Positions 7,915 to 17,197 are shown, counted from the stretch's first letter. The stretch: 64,000 nucleotides of DNA from Lentzea xinjiangensis (GCF_900110955.1 NZ_FOFR01000014.1:62001-126000), one strand, 5' to 3'. A program made the numbers and translations. Notes: a model not told the origin generated them from the letters alone.

Positions 7915-9759
7915 ATGGAAACGCTGGAGTTTCAGTCCGAGGCGCGTCAGCTGCTGCAGCTGATGATCCACTCGATCTACTCGAACAAGGACACGTTCCT
8001 GCGCGAGCTGGTCTCGAACGCCTCCGACGCGCTGGACAAGCTGCGGCTCGAGTCCTTCCGCGACAAGGACATGCAGGTCGACGTCGACGACCTGCACATC
8101 GTGATCGAGTCCGACCCGGCCGAGCGCACGCTGACGGTGCGCGACAACGGCATCGGCATGACGCGGGAAGACGTCGTGCGGCTGATCGGCACGATCGCGA
8201 AGTCCGGCACCGCGGAGTTCCTGCACAAGCTCAAGGAGCAGCAGTCGTCGTCGGCCTCCGACCTGATCGGCCAGTTCGGCATCGGCTTCTACTCGTCGTT
8301 CATGGTGGCCGACAAGGTCACGCTGGTGACGAAGTTCCCGCACGCGGAGAAGGGCGTCCGCTGGGAGTCGACCGGCGAGAGCACCTACACGATCGAGGAC
8401 GTCGACGACGCGCCGCAGGGCACCTCGGTCACGCTGCACCTCAAGCCGTCCGACGACGAGGACAAGCTGCCGGACTACACCGAGCCGGCCAAGATCCGCG
8501 AGATCGTCAAGCGCTACTCGGACTTCATCACCTGGCCCGTGCGCCTGGGCGGCGAGGAGATCAACTCCCGCAAGGCGCTGTGGGCGCGCCCGGCCTCCGA
8601 GGTGACGGAGGAGGAGTACGCCGAGTTCTACCGCCACATCAGCCACGACTGGAACGCGCCGCTCGAGACCATCCGCATGCAGGCGGAGGGCACCTTCGAG
8701 TACCAGGCGCTGCTGTTCCTGCCCGCGCAGGCGCCGCTGGACCTGTTCATGCGCGACAGCAAGCGCGGCGTGCAGCTCTACGTGAAGCGCGTCTTCATCA
8801 TGGAGGACTGCGCCGAGCTGATGCCGGAGTACCTGCGGTTCGTCAAGGGCGTCGTCGACGCCGCGGACCTCTCGCTGAACGTCTCGCGGGAGATCCTGCA
8901 GCAGGACCGCCAGATCCAGCTGATGCGCCGCCGCCTGGTGAAGAAGGTCCTGTCCTCGATCAAGGCGCTGCAGTCGTCGCGTGCCGACGACTACGCGAAG
9001 CTGTGGCGGGAGGTCGGCGCGGCCATCAAGGAGGGCCTGCTCTCCGACTTCGACAACCGCGACGCGATCCTGGAGATCTGCTCGTTCGCCTCGACGCACT
9101 CCGAGGACGCGCTGACGACGCTGGCCGACTACGTCTCGCGGATGAAGGAGGGCCAGGAGCACATCTACTACATGACCGGTGACTCCCGGTCCGCGGTGGA
9201 GCACTCGCCGCACATGGAGGCGTTGCGCGCCAAGGGCTTCGAGGTGCTCATCCTGACCGACCCGATCGACGAGATGTGGGTCGACTCGGTGCCGTCGTTC
9301 GACGGCAAGCCGTTCCAGTCCGTCGCCAAGGGCCAGGTGGACCTGGAGACCGACGAGGAGAAGTCGGCCAACGAGGCCAAGGCCGCCGAGTTCGCCGACC
9401 TGCTGACGTGGATGGGCGAGCAGCTCGCGGAGGACGTCAAGGAGGTCCGGCTCTCCTCGCGCCTGACGACCTCGCCCGCCTGCGTGGTCGGCGACGCCCA
9501 CGACATCACCCCGACGCTGGAGAAGATGTACAAGGCGATGGGGCAGGAGCTGCCGAAGATCAAGCGGATCCTGGAGCTCAACCCGGCGCACCCGCTCGTG
9601 GAGGGGTTGCACAAGGCGTTCGCGGACGGTGAACGCGACTCGCTGGCCGGCACGGCCGAGCTCATCCACGGGCTGGCGCTGCTCGCGGAGGGCGGCGAGC
9701 TGGCCGACCCGTCCCGTTTCGTGAAGCTGGTGGCAGACCGGCTGCAGCGCACGTTCTGA
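7915..9759 (+). CDS. htpG: Molecular chaperone HtpG (bacterial Hsp90)
   Basis: 614-residue Hsp90-family ATP-dependent chaperone. The GHKL ATPase motifs are all visible: [14 protein letters not shown] near residue 30, [13 protein letters not shown] near 80, and [19 protein letters not shown] near 120. The middle and C-terminal dimerisation domains are complete. A TAGGGT hexamer at 7876-7881 suggests its own promoter with a leader of about 27 nt, and GGTGGGG lies before the ATG. A strong hairpin follows the stop. htpG is not part of this conserved cluster in Mycobacterium tuberculosis as I recall it, so it is likely an insertion into the locus. Confidence 0.96.
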
Positions 9760-9771
9760 GGAAACCGCAGG

Positions 9772-9804
9772 CAGGGGGCGGTGTCGTGAGGACACTGCCC
9801 TCTG
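9772..9804 (+). terminator. Hairpin terminator after htpG
   Basis: 14-bp stem (arms 9772-9785 and 9791-9804, two G-U pairs) with a GTGAG loop, 12 nt after the htpG stop and followed by TCGTTT. It isolates htpG from the helicase. Confidence 0.75.
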
Positions 9805-9874
9805 TCGTTTCAGTGTCGGTCGAAGTTAATCTATCTCGGCGGCGGTTGTCGGTGCGATGTGACAGCCTGAAGGG

Positions 9875-12622
9875 GTGTCACGTGCTTCGCGGTCCCCGGC
9901 CGAGGCCTACGCCGACTCTCGGCGTCGCGCTGAACGGCCCAAGCTGACCGACTTCGGCTCCGTCATCTCGTTCGAGCTGGACCCGTTCCAGCGCCAGGCC
10001 TGCGAGGCCCTGGAGGACGGTCACGGAGTGCTCGTCTGCGCCCCCACCGGTGCCGGCAAGACGGTGGTGGGCGAGTTCGCCGTGCACCTCGCCCTGAGCG
10101 AGGGCCGCAAGTGCTTCTACACGACCCCGATCAAGGCCCTGTCCAACCAGAAGTTCGCCGATCTCACCGCGCGCTACGGGGCGGAGAGCATCGGCCTGCT
10201 CACCGGCGACACGAGCGTGAACGGCGGCGCGCCGGTGGTCGTCATGACCACCGAGGTGCTGCGCAACATGCTGTACGCCGGGTCGTCCACTCTGGACGGA
10301 CTCGCGTACGTCGTCATGGACGAGGTGCACTACCTCGCCGACCGCTTCCGCGGCCCGGTGTGGGAGGAGGTCATCCTGCACCTGCCGGAGCACGTGCAGG
10401 TCGTCGGTCTGTCCGCGACGGTCAGCAACGCCGAGGAGTTCGGCGAGTGGCTGGTCGAGGTGCGCGGCGACACGACGGTGGTGGTCGACGAGCACCGGCC
10501 CGTGCCGCTGTGGCAGCACATGCTCGTGGGCAACCAGATGCTCGACCTGTTCGAGGGCGACGAGTCGCACGCGCGGATCAACGCGCAGGTGCTGCGCAAG
10601 ACCGAGGAACTGGTGCGCTACCACGTGCCGTTCAGCCGCGGGCGCAACCGCGGGGGCAGCGGCGGCGCGGGCCGCCCGCCGCGCAACACCGGCTACAAGC
10701 CGCCGTCGCGCATCGACATGATCCAGCGGCTCGACGCGGCCTCGCTGCTGCCGGCGATCGTGTTCGTGTTCAGCCGGGCGGGCTGCGACGCGGCGGTCGC
10801 GCAGACCGCGCGGGCCGGGCTGCGGCTCAACACGCCGGAGGAGACCGAGCAGGTCCGCCGGATCATCGACGAGAAGACGCGCGACCTGCCAGAGGCCGAC
10901 CTGATGGTGCTCGGGTTCTGGGAGTGGCGCGAGGCGCTGGAGCGCGGCATCGCCTCCCACCACGCCGGGCTGCTGCCCGCGTTCAAGGAGACCGTCGAGG
11001 AGCTGTTCGTCCGCGGCCTGGTCAAGGTGGTGTTCGCGACCGAGACGCTCGCGCTGGGCATCAACATGCCCGCGCGCACGGTCGTGCTCGAGAAGCTCGT
11101 GAAGTACAACGGCGAGGCGCACGTCGACCTCACGCCGGGGGAGTACACGCAGCTCACCGGTCGTGCGGGGCGGCGGGGCATCGACGTGGAGGGCCACGCG
11201 GTCGTCGTCTGGCAGCCGGGGATCGACCCGAAGGCCGTCGGTGGTCTCGCTTCCACGCGCACGTACCCGCTGCGCTCGTCGTTCCGGCCCGGCTACAACA
11301 TGGCCGTCAACCTCGTGCACCAGCTCGGGGCCTCGGCCGCGCGCGAGATCCTGGAGCAGTCGTTCGCGCAGTTCCAGGCGGACAGGTCGGTGGTCGGGCT
11401 GGCGCGCCGGATCGAGCGGAACAAGGACGCGCTCGAGGGCTACTCCGAGTCGATGACGTGCCACCTCGGCGACTTCGCCGAGTACGCGGGCCTGCGCAGG
11501 AAGGTCGCGGACCGGGAGAAGCAGCTCGCCAAGCAGAACACGAACTCGCGCCGCATCGAGACGGCCAAGTCGCTGGAGCGGCTGCGCAAGGGCGACGTGA
11601 TCGCGGTGCCGTCCGGGCGGCGCAGCGGCCTCGCCGTCGTCATCGACCCCGGCATCGAGCCGCTGGGCGAGGCCAGGCCGCTGGTCGTCACCGAGGACCG
11701 CTGGTCGGGCCGCCTCACGTCGGCGGACTTCCCGGCGCCGGTCGAGGTGCTCGGCCACCTCCGGCTGCCGCGGCAGGTCGACGTGCGCTCGCCCAAGTCG
11801 CGGCGCGACCTCGCGGCGACGATCCGCAACACCGGGATCGTCGTGCCGTCGCGCGGCCGCAGGAAGACGACGGCGGACGACGACCCCGAGCTCGCGACGC
11901 TGCGCCGGGCGCTGCGCGCACACCCGTGCCACGGCTGCGACCAGCGCGAGGACCACGCGCGCTGGGGCGAGCGGTACCACCGGCTGCTGGCCGAGACCGA
12001 GCAGCTGGAGCGCAAGGTCGCGGCGACCACGCACTCGCTGGCCCGCCAGTTCGACCGCATCCGGGCGTTGCTGCGCGAGCGCGGCTACCTGTCCGAGGCC
12101 GACGAGGTGACGCAGGACGGCAAGCGCCTCACGCGGCTGTACAGCGAGTCGGACCTGCTGGCCGCCGAGTGCCTGCGCCACGGCGTGTGGAAGGGCCTCA
12201 GGCCGGAGGAGCTGGCGGCCGTGGTGTCGTCACTCGTCTACGAGGCGCGCCGGGACGGTCCGGTGGAGGCGCGGCTGCCCCAGGGCCCGGTGGCGGACGC
12301 GATGGGGAAGACCGTGCGGCTGTGGGCGGAGATCGAGGACGACGAGCGCCGCCACAAGCTCGAGCGCATCACGCGCCAGCCGGATCCCGGCTTCGCGTGG
12401 CCGGTGTACCGCTGGGCGCGCGGCGAGTCGCTCGAGAAGGTGCTGAGCGCGGCCGAAGCCGGTGGCAACGAGCTCGGCGCCGGCGACTTCGTGCGCTGGT
12501 GCCGCCAGGTGATCGACCTGCTGGACCAGATCCGCGAGGTGCTCGGCCGCAAGGACGCGGTCGGCGCGGCGGCGGCCAAGGCGGTCGACGCCCTGCGCCG
12601 CGGAGTTGTGGCGATGATGTGA
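9875..12622 (+). CDS. helY: DEAD/DEAH-box helicase, HelY/Mtr4-like
   Basis: 915-residue superfamily 2 helicase of the Ski2/Mtr4 group. Motifs in order: Q-motif region FELDPFQRQACEAL, Walker A APTGAGKTVVGEF near residue 55, motif Ia TTPIKALSNQKF, DEVH box VMDEVHYLADRF near 150, motif III VGLSATVSNAEEF, motif V ATETLALGINMPARTV and motif VI YTQLTGRAGRRGID. The C-terminal third contains the DSHCT-type helical domain (from about YHRLLAETEQLERKV to the end). These enzymes unwind RNA or RNA/DNA structures; the mycobacterial homologue is HelY. The GTG start follows AAGGGG closely; a CAGCCT hexamer 6 nt upstream could alternatively make it leaderless. Confidence 0.94.
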   Translation: MSRASRSPAEAYADSRRRAERPKLTDFGSVISFELDPFQRQACEALEDGHGVLVCAPTGAGKTVVGEFAVHLALSEGRKCFYTTPIKALSNQKFADLTARYGAESIGLLTGDTSVNGGAPVVVMTTEVLRNMLYAGSSTLDGLAYVVMDEVHYLADRFRGPVWEEVILHLPEHVQVVGLSATVSNAEEFGEWLVEVRGDTTVVVDEHRPVPLWQHMLVGNQMLDLFEGDESHARINAQVLRKTEELVRYHVPFSRGRNRGGSGGAGRPPRNTGYKPPSRIDMIQRLDAASLLPAIVFVFSRAGCDAAVAQTARAGLRLNTPEETEQVRRIIDEKTRDLPEADLMVLGFWEWREALERGIASHHAGLLPAFKETVEELFVRGLVKVVFATETLALGINMPARTVVLEKLVKYNGEAHVDLTPGEYTQLTGRAGRRGIDVEGHAVVVWQPGIDPKAVGGLASTRTYPLRSSFRPGYNMAVNLVHQLGASAAREILEQSFAQFQADRSVVGLARRIERNKDALEGYSESMTCHLGDFAEYAGLRRKVADREKQLAKQNTNSRRIETAKSLERLRKGDVIAVPSGRRSGLAVVIDPGIEPLGEARPLVVTEDRWSGRLTSADFPAPVEVLGHLRLPRQVDVRSPKSRRDLAATIRNTGIVVPSRGRRKTTADDDPELATLRRALRAHPCHGCDQREDHARWGERYHRLLAETEQLERKVAATTHSLARQFDRIRALLRERGYLSEADEVTQDGKRLTRLYSESDLLAAECLRHGVWKGLRPEELAAVVSSLVYEARRDGPVEARLPQGPVADAMGKTVRLWAEIEDDERRHKLERITRQPDPGFAWPVYRWARGESLEKVLSAAEAGGNELGAGDFVRWCRQVIDLLDQIREVLGRKDAVGAAAAKAVDALRRGVVAMM

Positions 12623-12660
12623 CATGGGCCTGACGAAGGTTTTGCGAGTCGGAGTAAAGA

Positions 12661-12670
12661 CTGACGTCAG
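12661..12670. promoter_or_regulatory. Palindrome CTGACGTCAG upstream of DUF4333 gene
   Basis: A perfect 10-bp palindrome containing TGACGTCA, 49 bp before the ATG of the DUF4333 gene and 38 bp after the helicase stop. It could be an operator, but such a short palindrome can occur by chance. Confidence 0.3.
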
Positions 12671-12718
12671 CGGTGTGATTGGATCTCGGCGCAACGTCGT
12701 ACACACGGAGGTCGACAG

Positions 12719-13402
12719 ATGAGCAGCCCGTACGGACCGTCCGGAGGGAACGATCCGCAGCAGCCCTGGGGCCAGCCGCAGCAGCCCTACGGTGGCGGTT
12801 TTCCTCCCGGCACACCGTCCGGCGGCTTCCCGGCCCAGAACCCCTACGGCCAGCCGCAGCAGCCCCAGCCGGGGCAGCAGCAGCCGTACCCCGGTTTCGA
12901 TCCGTCCCAGCAGCAGACCCAGCAGTACGGCGTGCCGGGCCAGCAGCCGCAGTCGAACCCGTACGGCACGCCCGCGCAGGACCCGTACGGCCAGCAGACG
13001 CAGCAGTACGGCGTTCCCGGCCAGCAGCCCAACCCGTACGGGCAGCAGCCGGGCTACGGCCCGCCGATGCCGCCGAAGAAGAAGTCCAGCGCGGCCATCT
13101 GGGTCGCCGCGGTGGTCGTCGTCCTGCTCGTCGGCGGTGTGCTCTTCACCGGGTTCGTGTCGCCGGCCTTCTTCAAGAAGAAGATCTTCGACAACACCGC
13201 CGTGCAGAACGGGATCGTCCAGATCCTGAAGGACGAGTACAAGATCTCCGACGTCGGGGCCGCGACCTGCGGCGGTGAGAACGAGGTCAAGCCCAACACC
13301 TCGTTCGAGTGCAAGGTCCAGGTCGGCGGCAAGGACAAGAAGGTCAAGATCGTCGTCAAGACCGAGGACGGCGAGTACGAGGTCGGCCAGCCCACGGGCT
13401 GA
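12719..13402 (+). CDS. DUF4333 domain membrane protein with Pro/Gln/Gly-rich N-terminus
   Basis: 227-residue single-pass membrane protein. The first 115 residues are low-complexity repeats of NPYGQPQQ, QQYGVPGQQP and similar, probably disordered and cytosolic. A transmembrane helix follows (AAIWVAAVVVVLLVGGVLFTGFV, about residues 121-143), and the extracytoplasmic C-terminus is a DUF4333 domain with two conserved cysteines (ATCGGENEVKPNTSFECKVQVGG) that could form a disulphide. GGAGG lies 8 nt before the ATG. As I recall, the M. tuberculosis locus has a membrane protein (Rv2091c) in the equivalent position after helY, so this is probably its orthologue. Function unknown. Confidence 0.85.
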   Translation: MSSPYGPSGGNDPQQPWGQPQQPYGGGFPPGTPSGGFPAQNPYGQPQQPQPGQQQPYPGFDPSQQQTQQYGVPGQQPQSNPYGTPAQDPYGQQTQQYGVPGQQPNPYGQQPGYGPPMPPKKKSSAAIWVAAVVVVLLVGGVLFTGFVSPAFFKKKIFDNTAVQNGIVQILKDEYKISDVGAATCGGENEVKPNTSFECKVQVGGKDKKVKIVVKTEDGEYEVGQPTG

Positions 13403-13425
13403 TCGCCCGCGCGAAAACTGAGGTG

Positions 13426-13459
13426 CGCCCGCGGTCGTGCTGAGACACGATCGCGGGCG
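13426..13459. terminator. Hairpin that overlaps the eis-like promoter and start
   Basis: A 14-bp stem (arms 13426-13439 and 13446-13459, one G-U pair) with loop CTGAGA begins 24 nt after the DUF4333 stop. The right arm contains the CACGAT -10-like hexamer (13446-13451) and ends on the first base of the GTG start codon at 13459. It can serve as a terminator for the upstream gene and could at the same time affect initiation of the acetyltransferase gene. Confidence 0.6.
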
Positions 13460-14628
13460 TGACCGAGATCCGCGTTCTCACCGACGACGCGCAGTTCCGC
13501 GCCCACATGACGGTGTTCCGCCGTGCCATGCACTGGAGTCCGTTCAGCGACGAGCAGTGGCAGGTGGCACGCCCCTCCTACGAGCCGGGCCGCGTGCTCG
13601 CCGCGTTCGACGGCGACGAGATGATCGGCACCACCCAGTCCTACGGCTCCTCGCTCGTGGTCCCAGGCGGCGCGGTCGTGCCGCACTCCGCCGTCTCCCG
13701 CGTGGGCGTCCGCGCCGACCACACCCGCCGGGGTGTGCTGTCCGCCCTGATGCGCGAACAGCTCTCGTCGTTGCCCGATCCCGTGGCCACGCTGCGCGCC
13801 TCGGAGAGCCGCATCTACGGCCGTTTCGGCTACGGCCCGGCGAGCCGCTGGCGCACGGTGGAGATCGACGCCAAGCGGGCCGTGATCCCCGGCGAGATGA
13901 CCGGCCGCGTGCGCATGGTCGACCAGGACACCGCGGACAAGCTGCTGCCGGAGCTGCACGAGGCCGTCGGCCTGGCGAGGCCGGGCCAGATCGGCAGGTG
14001 GCCTGGCTGGTGGGCACGGGCGCGCGACCGCAAGAGCGAGGCGGAGAACTCGGTCACCGTCGTCCACAGTGGACCCGACGGGGACGACGGCTTCCTGACC
14101 TACAAGGTCGCCGAGGAGAAGGGGTTCCGGCACCGGCTGTCCATCGAGGACTTCGAGTGGGCGGACGACGACGCGTGGCGCGATCTGTGGATCTTCGTCT
14201 CGCGCCTGGACCTCGTCGACCACATCGACATCGACCTGGCGCTCGACGACCCGGTCTCGTGGCTGTTCGAGGACCCGCGCGTCGTCCACACCCGGGAGAT
14301 CTTCGACGAGATCTGGCTGCGGCTGACCGACGTGCCGCGCATGCTCTCCGCCCGCACCTACGGCGAAGCCGAGCCGGTCGTGATCGAGGTCCAGGACGGG
14401 CTGCTGCCCGCCAACTCCGGCTGCTACCGGGTGTCGGCGGACGGCGCCGAGCGCGTCGAGGAGCCGGCCGACGTCACGATCCCGGTCGGCCTGCTCGGCG
14501 CCGTGTACCTCGGCGACACGACCTTCTCCCAGCTCGCGGCCGTCAAACGGCTCTCCGGCAGCCGCCTGGCCGACGCCGACGCGCTGTTCGCCGTGCAGCG
14601 CAAGCCGTACTGCGGCACGTTCTTCTAG
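13459..14628 (+). CDS. Eis-like GNAT N-acetyltransferase
   Basis: 389-residue protein of the Eis (enhanced intracellular survival) family, hexameric acetyl-CoA-dependent acetyltransferases that acetylate amines such as aminoglycosides or lysines. The acetyl-CoA loop is VSRVGVRADHTRRGVLSALM, and the RIYGRFGYGPAS motif carries the tyrosine used as general acid. The C-terminal half is the sterol-carrier-like domain, and the protein ends in YCGTFF, consistent with the C-terminal carboxylate that acts as general base in Eis. The GTG start lies 7 nt after CACGAT inside a hairpin. Its natural substrate cannot be told from sequence. Confidence 0.88.
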   Translation: MTEIRVLTDDAQFRAHMTVFRRAMHWSPFSDEQWQVARPSYEPGRVLAAFDGDEMIGTTQSYGSSLVVPGGAVVPHSAVSRVGVRADHTRRGVLSALMREQLSSLPDPVATLRASESRIYGRFGYGPASRWRTVEIDAKRAVIPGEMTGRVRMVDQDTADKLLPELHEAVGLARPGQIGRWPGWWARARDRKSEAENSVTVVHSGPDGDDGFLTYKVAEEKGFRHRLSIEDFEWADDDAWRDLWIFVSRLDLVDHIDIDLALDDPVSWLFEDPRVVHTREIFDEIWLRLTDVPRMLSARTYGEAEPVVIEVQDGLLPANSGCYRVSADGAERVEEPADVTIPVGLLGAVYLGDTTFSQLAAVKRLSGSRLADADALFAVQRKPYCGTFF

Positions 14629-14659
14629 TCCGGGTGGCCGGGCGGCGGCGCGGACCGGC

Positions 14660-15604
14660 TCAGGCGCGCCGCTCCATCGCGTTCACCAGGCGCGGCACCG
14701 AACTGCCCAGCCCCCAGCGCTGCGTGAGCTCACGCAGCCGCTCGGGGTCGGCGGGCACGCGCGGCAGCTCGTCGTCGCGGTCGAGCACCACCGGGGCGTC
14801 GAGTGCGGTGCGGACGACGACGGGCGCCACCGCCAGGTACTCCTCGGCCGCGATGAGCGAGTTGCGGGCCTTGGTGGTGAGCTTGCGGTCCATCGGGTCG
14901 TGGACGGCCTTCAGCACGGCGTCGAGCGAGCCGAACTCGGTGATGAGCTTCGCCGCGGTCTTCTCGCCGATGCCCGCGACGCCCGGCAGGCCGTCGGAGG
15001 GGTCGCCGCGCAGCACGGACATGTCGGCGTAGGCGGAGCCCGCGTTCTCCACCGGCAGCGAGTACTTGGCTGCCAGCTCCCGCGGGCCGAGGACCTCCGC
15101 CTTGTTCCACCCGCGACCGACGTACACGACGTGCACGGGCGTGGGGTCCATGCGCACGACCTGGAACATGTCGCGGTCGCCGGTCACCACCTCGACGGGG
15201 GAGATCGTCTCGCGGTGGGCGAGGGCGCCGATCACGTCGTCCGCCTCGTGGCCGGCCGCCTCGCCGGTGCAGATGCCGGCCGCGTCGAGCACGTCGAGGA
15301 TGATCGGGATCTGCGGCGTCAGGGTGTCCGGGACCTCCTCGGAGCCGTCGGCGGCGTCCTCGGCGACGCGGTGCGCCTTGTAGGACGGCAGCGCCTTCAC
15401 CCGGAACTCGGGGCGCCAGTCGGCGTCGAGGCAGGCGACGAGCCTCGACGCGCCGCGGTCGGTGATGACGCGGGCGATCGTGTCGACGAACCCGCGCACG
15501 GCGTTCACCGGCGTGCCGTCGGGCGCCGTCATCGAGTCCGGCAGCGCGTAGAACGACCGGAAGTAGAGGCTCGCGGAGTCGAGCAGCACCAGGGGAGAGC
15601 TCAC
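14660..15604 (-). CDS. 5'-3' exonuclease (PolI N-terminal/FEN-like)
   Basis: 314-residue stand-alone nuclease resembling the 5'-nuclease domain of DNA polymerase I. Metal-binding and substrate motifs: VLLDSASLYFRSFYALP at the N-terminus, CLDADWRPEFRVKALPSYKAHR, GHEADDVIGALA, VEVVTGDRDMFQV, and the helix-hairpin-helix GDPSDGLPGVAGIGEKTAAKLI. It probably removes RNA primers or flaps. The GTG at 15604 (VSSPLVLLDS) is chosen because the frame upstream overlaps the divergent peptidase gene and because TAGCTT lies 8 nt upstream on this strand. The M. tuberculosis region has an equivalent gene (Rv2090) next to pepE. Confidence 0.92.
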   Translation of the reverse strand: MSSPLVLLDSASLYFRSFYALPDSMTAPDGTPVNAVRGFVDTIARVITDRGASRLVACLDADWRPEFRVKALPSYKAHRVAEDAADGSEEVPDTLTPQIPIILDVLDAAGICTGEAAGHEADDVIGALAHRETISPVEVVTGDRDMFQVVRMDPTPVHVVYVGRGWNKAEVLGPRELAAKYSLPVENAGSAYADMSVLRGDPSDGLPGVAGIGEKTAAKLITEFGSLDAVLKAVHDPMDRKLTTKARNSLIAAEEYLAVAPVVVRTALDAPVVLDRDDELPRVPADPERLRELTQRWGLGSSVPRLVNAMERRA

Positions 15605-15635
15605 GATTGGACAAGCTACTAGGCTTTCCGGCATG
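15602..15635. promoter_or_regulatory. Divergent leaderless promoter pair
   Basis: Start codons of the leftward exonuclease (GTG, 15604) and the rightward peptidase (ATG, 15633) are separated by only 28 bp. Leftward TAGCTT (complement of 15613-15618) lies 8 nt from its GTG. Rightward TAGGCT (15620-15625) lies 7 nt from its ATG. The two hexamers are back to back with 1 bp between them, so each gene's -35 region must lie in or next to the other gene's coding start. Confidence 0.6.
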
Positions 15636-16754
15636 GCAACGATCACCGGCCCCATCGACGTGTCTGCACTCCGTGCGAGGCTCGACCGCGCCTCCGAAGC
15701 CGCCGGGCGGGCGGGCGTCGACGCCCTGCTCATCTCTCCCGGCTCGGACCTGCGGTACCTGATCGGTGCCGGTGGCGACTCGTTCGAGCGCCTCACCTGC
15801 CTCGCGCTGCCGGTCGACGGCACGCCGACGCTGGTCGTGCCGAAGCTGGAGCAGCCGGGCTACGCGGGCATCCCGACCGACGAGCTCGGCGTCGAGGTCG
15901 TCACGTGGGTGGACGGCGAGGACCCGTACGCCCTGGTCAAGGCCGCGGTGAAGGGGTCGCGCGCGGCCGTGGCGGACATGATGCCCGCCCTGCACACCAT
16001 CAAGCTCGGCACCGCGCTCGGCGGTCCGCAGTCCCTGGCCGGCCCGATCCTGCGCGAGCTGCGCATGCGCAAGGACGAGGCGGAGATCGCCGCCCTGCGC
16101 AAGGCGGGCGCCGCGATCGACCGGGTGCACGCGCGCATGGGCGAGTTCCTGCGCGTCGGCCGCACCGAGCGCGAGGTGGCCCGCGACATCGCCGTGGCCA
16201 TCGTCGAGGAGGGCCACGCGGTCGCCGAGTTCGTGATCGTCGGCTCCGGCCCGAACGGCGCCTCGCCGCACCACCGCGACTCCGACCGCGTGATCGAGGC
16301 GGGCGAGGTCGTCGTCATCGACATCGGCGGCCCCGTCGCCGAGGGCTACAACTCCGACTCGACCCGCACCTACGTCATGGGCGAGCCGTCCCACGACGAC
16401 GTCTGGGACACCTACGCCGTCCTGCAGGCCGCGCAGCAGGCCGCCGTCGAGGCCGTGAAGCCCGGCGTGACGTGCGAGGAGATCGACAACGTCGCCCGCG
16501 CGGTCATCGCCGACGCGGGCTTCGGCGAGTTCTTCGTCCACCGCACCGGCCACGGCATCGGCCTGGACGTGCACGAGGAGCCCTACATCGTCAGCGGCAA
16601 CGCGCTGCCGCTGGAGGCAGGCATGGCCTTCAGCGTCGAGCCCGGCATCTACCTGCCGGGCCGGTGGGGCGCGCGCATCGAGGACATCGTCGTGGCCACC
16701 GCCGACGGCGTCGAGTCCTTCAACAACCGACCTCACGAACTGGTGGTGCTTTGA
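15633..16754 (+). CDS. pepE: M24 family aminopeptidase P / Xaa-Pro dipeptidase
   Basis: 373-residue pita-bread metallopeptidase that cleaves X-Pro bonds. The N-terminal creatinase-like domain precedes the catalytic domain, whose metal ligands are visible: IDIGGPVAEGYNSDSTRTYVMG (two Asp), HRTGHGIGLDVHEEPYI (His), VEPGIYLPGRWGARIED (two Glu). In M. tuberculosis the syntenic gene is pepE (Rv2089c), so the symbol is given by synteny and family. The ATG is 7 nt after TAGGCT and has no ribosome-binding site. Its TGA overlaps the following TTG start by 4 bp. Confidence 0.92.
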   Translation: MATITGPIDVSALRARLDRASEAAGRAGVDALLISPGSDLRYLIGAGGDSFERLTCLALPVDGTPTLVVPKLEQPGYAGIPTDELGVEVVTWVDGEDPYALVKAAVKGSRAAVADMMPALHTIKLGTALGGPQSLAGPILRELRMRKDEAEIAALRKAGAAIDRVHARMGEFLRVGRTEREVARDIAVAIVEEGHAVAEFVIVGSGPNGASPHHRDSDRVIEAGEVVVIDIGGPVAEGYNSDSTRTYVMGEPSHDDVWDTYAVLQAAQQAAVEAVKPGVTCEEIDNVARAVIADAGFGEFFVHRTGHGIGLDVHEEPYIVSGNALPLEAGMAFSVEPGIYLPGRWGARIEDIVVATADGVESFNNRPHELVVL

Positions 16755-17197
16755 CCCTCGAGCAGATCGACAGAGCGATACTGAAGGAACTCGCCTCGGA
16801 CGGCCGGTGCAGCTTCACCGACCTGGCCGAGCGGGTGGGCCTGTCCGTCTCGGCCGTCCACCAGCGGGTGAAGCGCCTCGAACAGCGCGGCATCGTGAAG
16901 GGCTACGCCGCCCGCCTGGACGGCGCCGAGGTCGGCCTGCCGATGTCCGCCTTCATCTCGCTCTTCCCGATCAACCCGGCCGAGCCCGACGACTACCCCA
17001 AGCGCCTCGAGCACCTGCCGGAGATCGAGGCCTGCTACTCGGTCGCGGGCGACGCCTCCTACGTGCTGCGCGTGCGGGTCGCCTCGCCGACGGCGCTGGA
17101 GGAGCTGCTGCAGAAGATCCGCGAGTCGGCGAACGTGTCGACGCGGACCACCGTGGTGCTGTCGACGCCTTACGAGGACCGGCCTCCGGCGGTGTGA
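16751..17197 (+). CDS. Lrp/AsnC family transcriptional regulator
   Basis: 148-residue leucine-responsive-type regulator: an N-terminal HTH (LEQIDRAILKELASDGRCSFTDLAERVGLSVSAVHQRVKRLEQRGIVKGYAARLD) and a C-terminal RAM/AsnC ligand-binding domain (ACYSVAGDASYVLRVRVASPTALEELL). It should form dimers and octamers and respond to an amino acid. The TTG at 16751 overlaps the peptidase stop (TTGA), so the two are co-translated; a link between peptide breakdown and amino acid sensing is plausible. It is convergent with the hydroxyproline operon 63 bp further on but is not evidently part of it. Confidence 0.93.
   Translation: MTLEQIDRAILKELASDGRCSFTDLAERVGLSVSAVHQRVKRLEQRGIVKGYAARLDGAEVGLPMSAFISLFPINPAEPDDYPKRLEHLPEIEACYSVAGDASYVLRVRVASPTALEELLQKIRESANVSTRTTVVLSTPYEDRPPAV

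Noticed and set aside
13054-14289. Long minus-strand open frame of 411 codons opposite the DUF4333 and eis-like genes
   Set aside because: It is antisense to two well-supported genes, its translation is biased in Arg/Val/Asp with no recognisable domain, and it arises from the high third-position GC.
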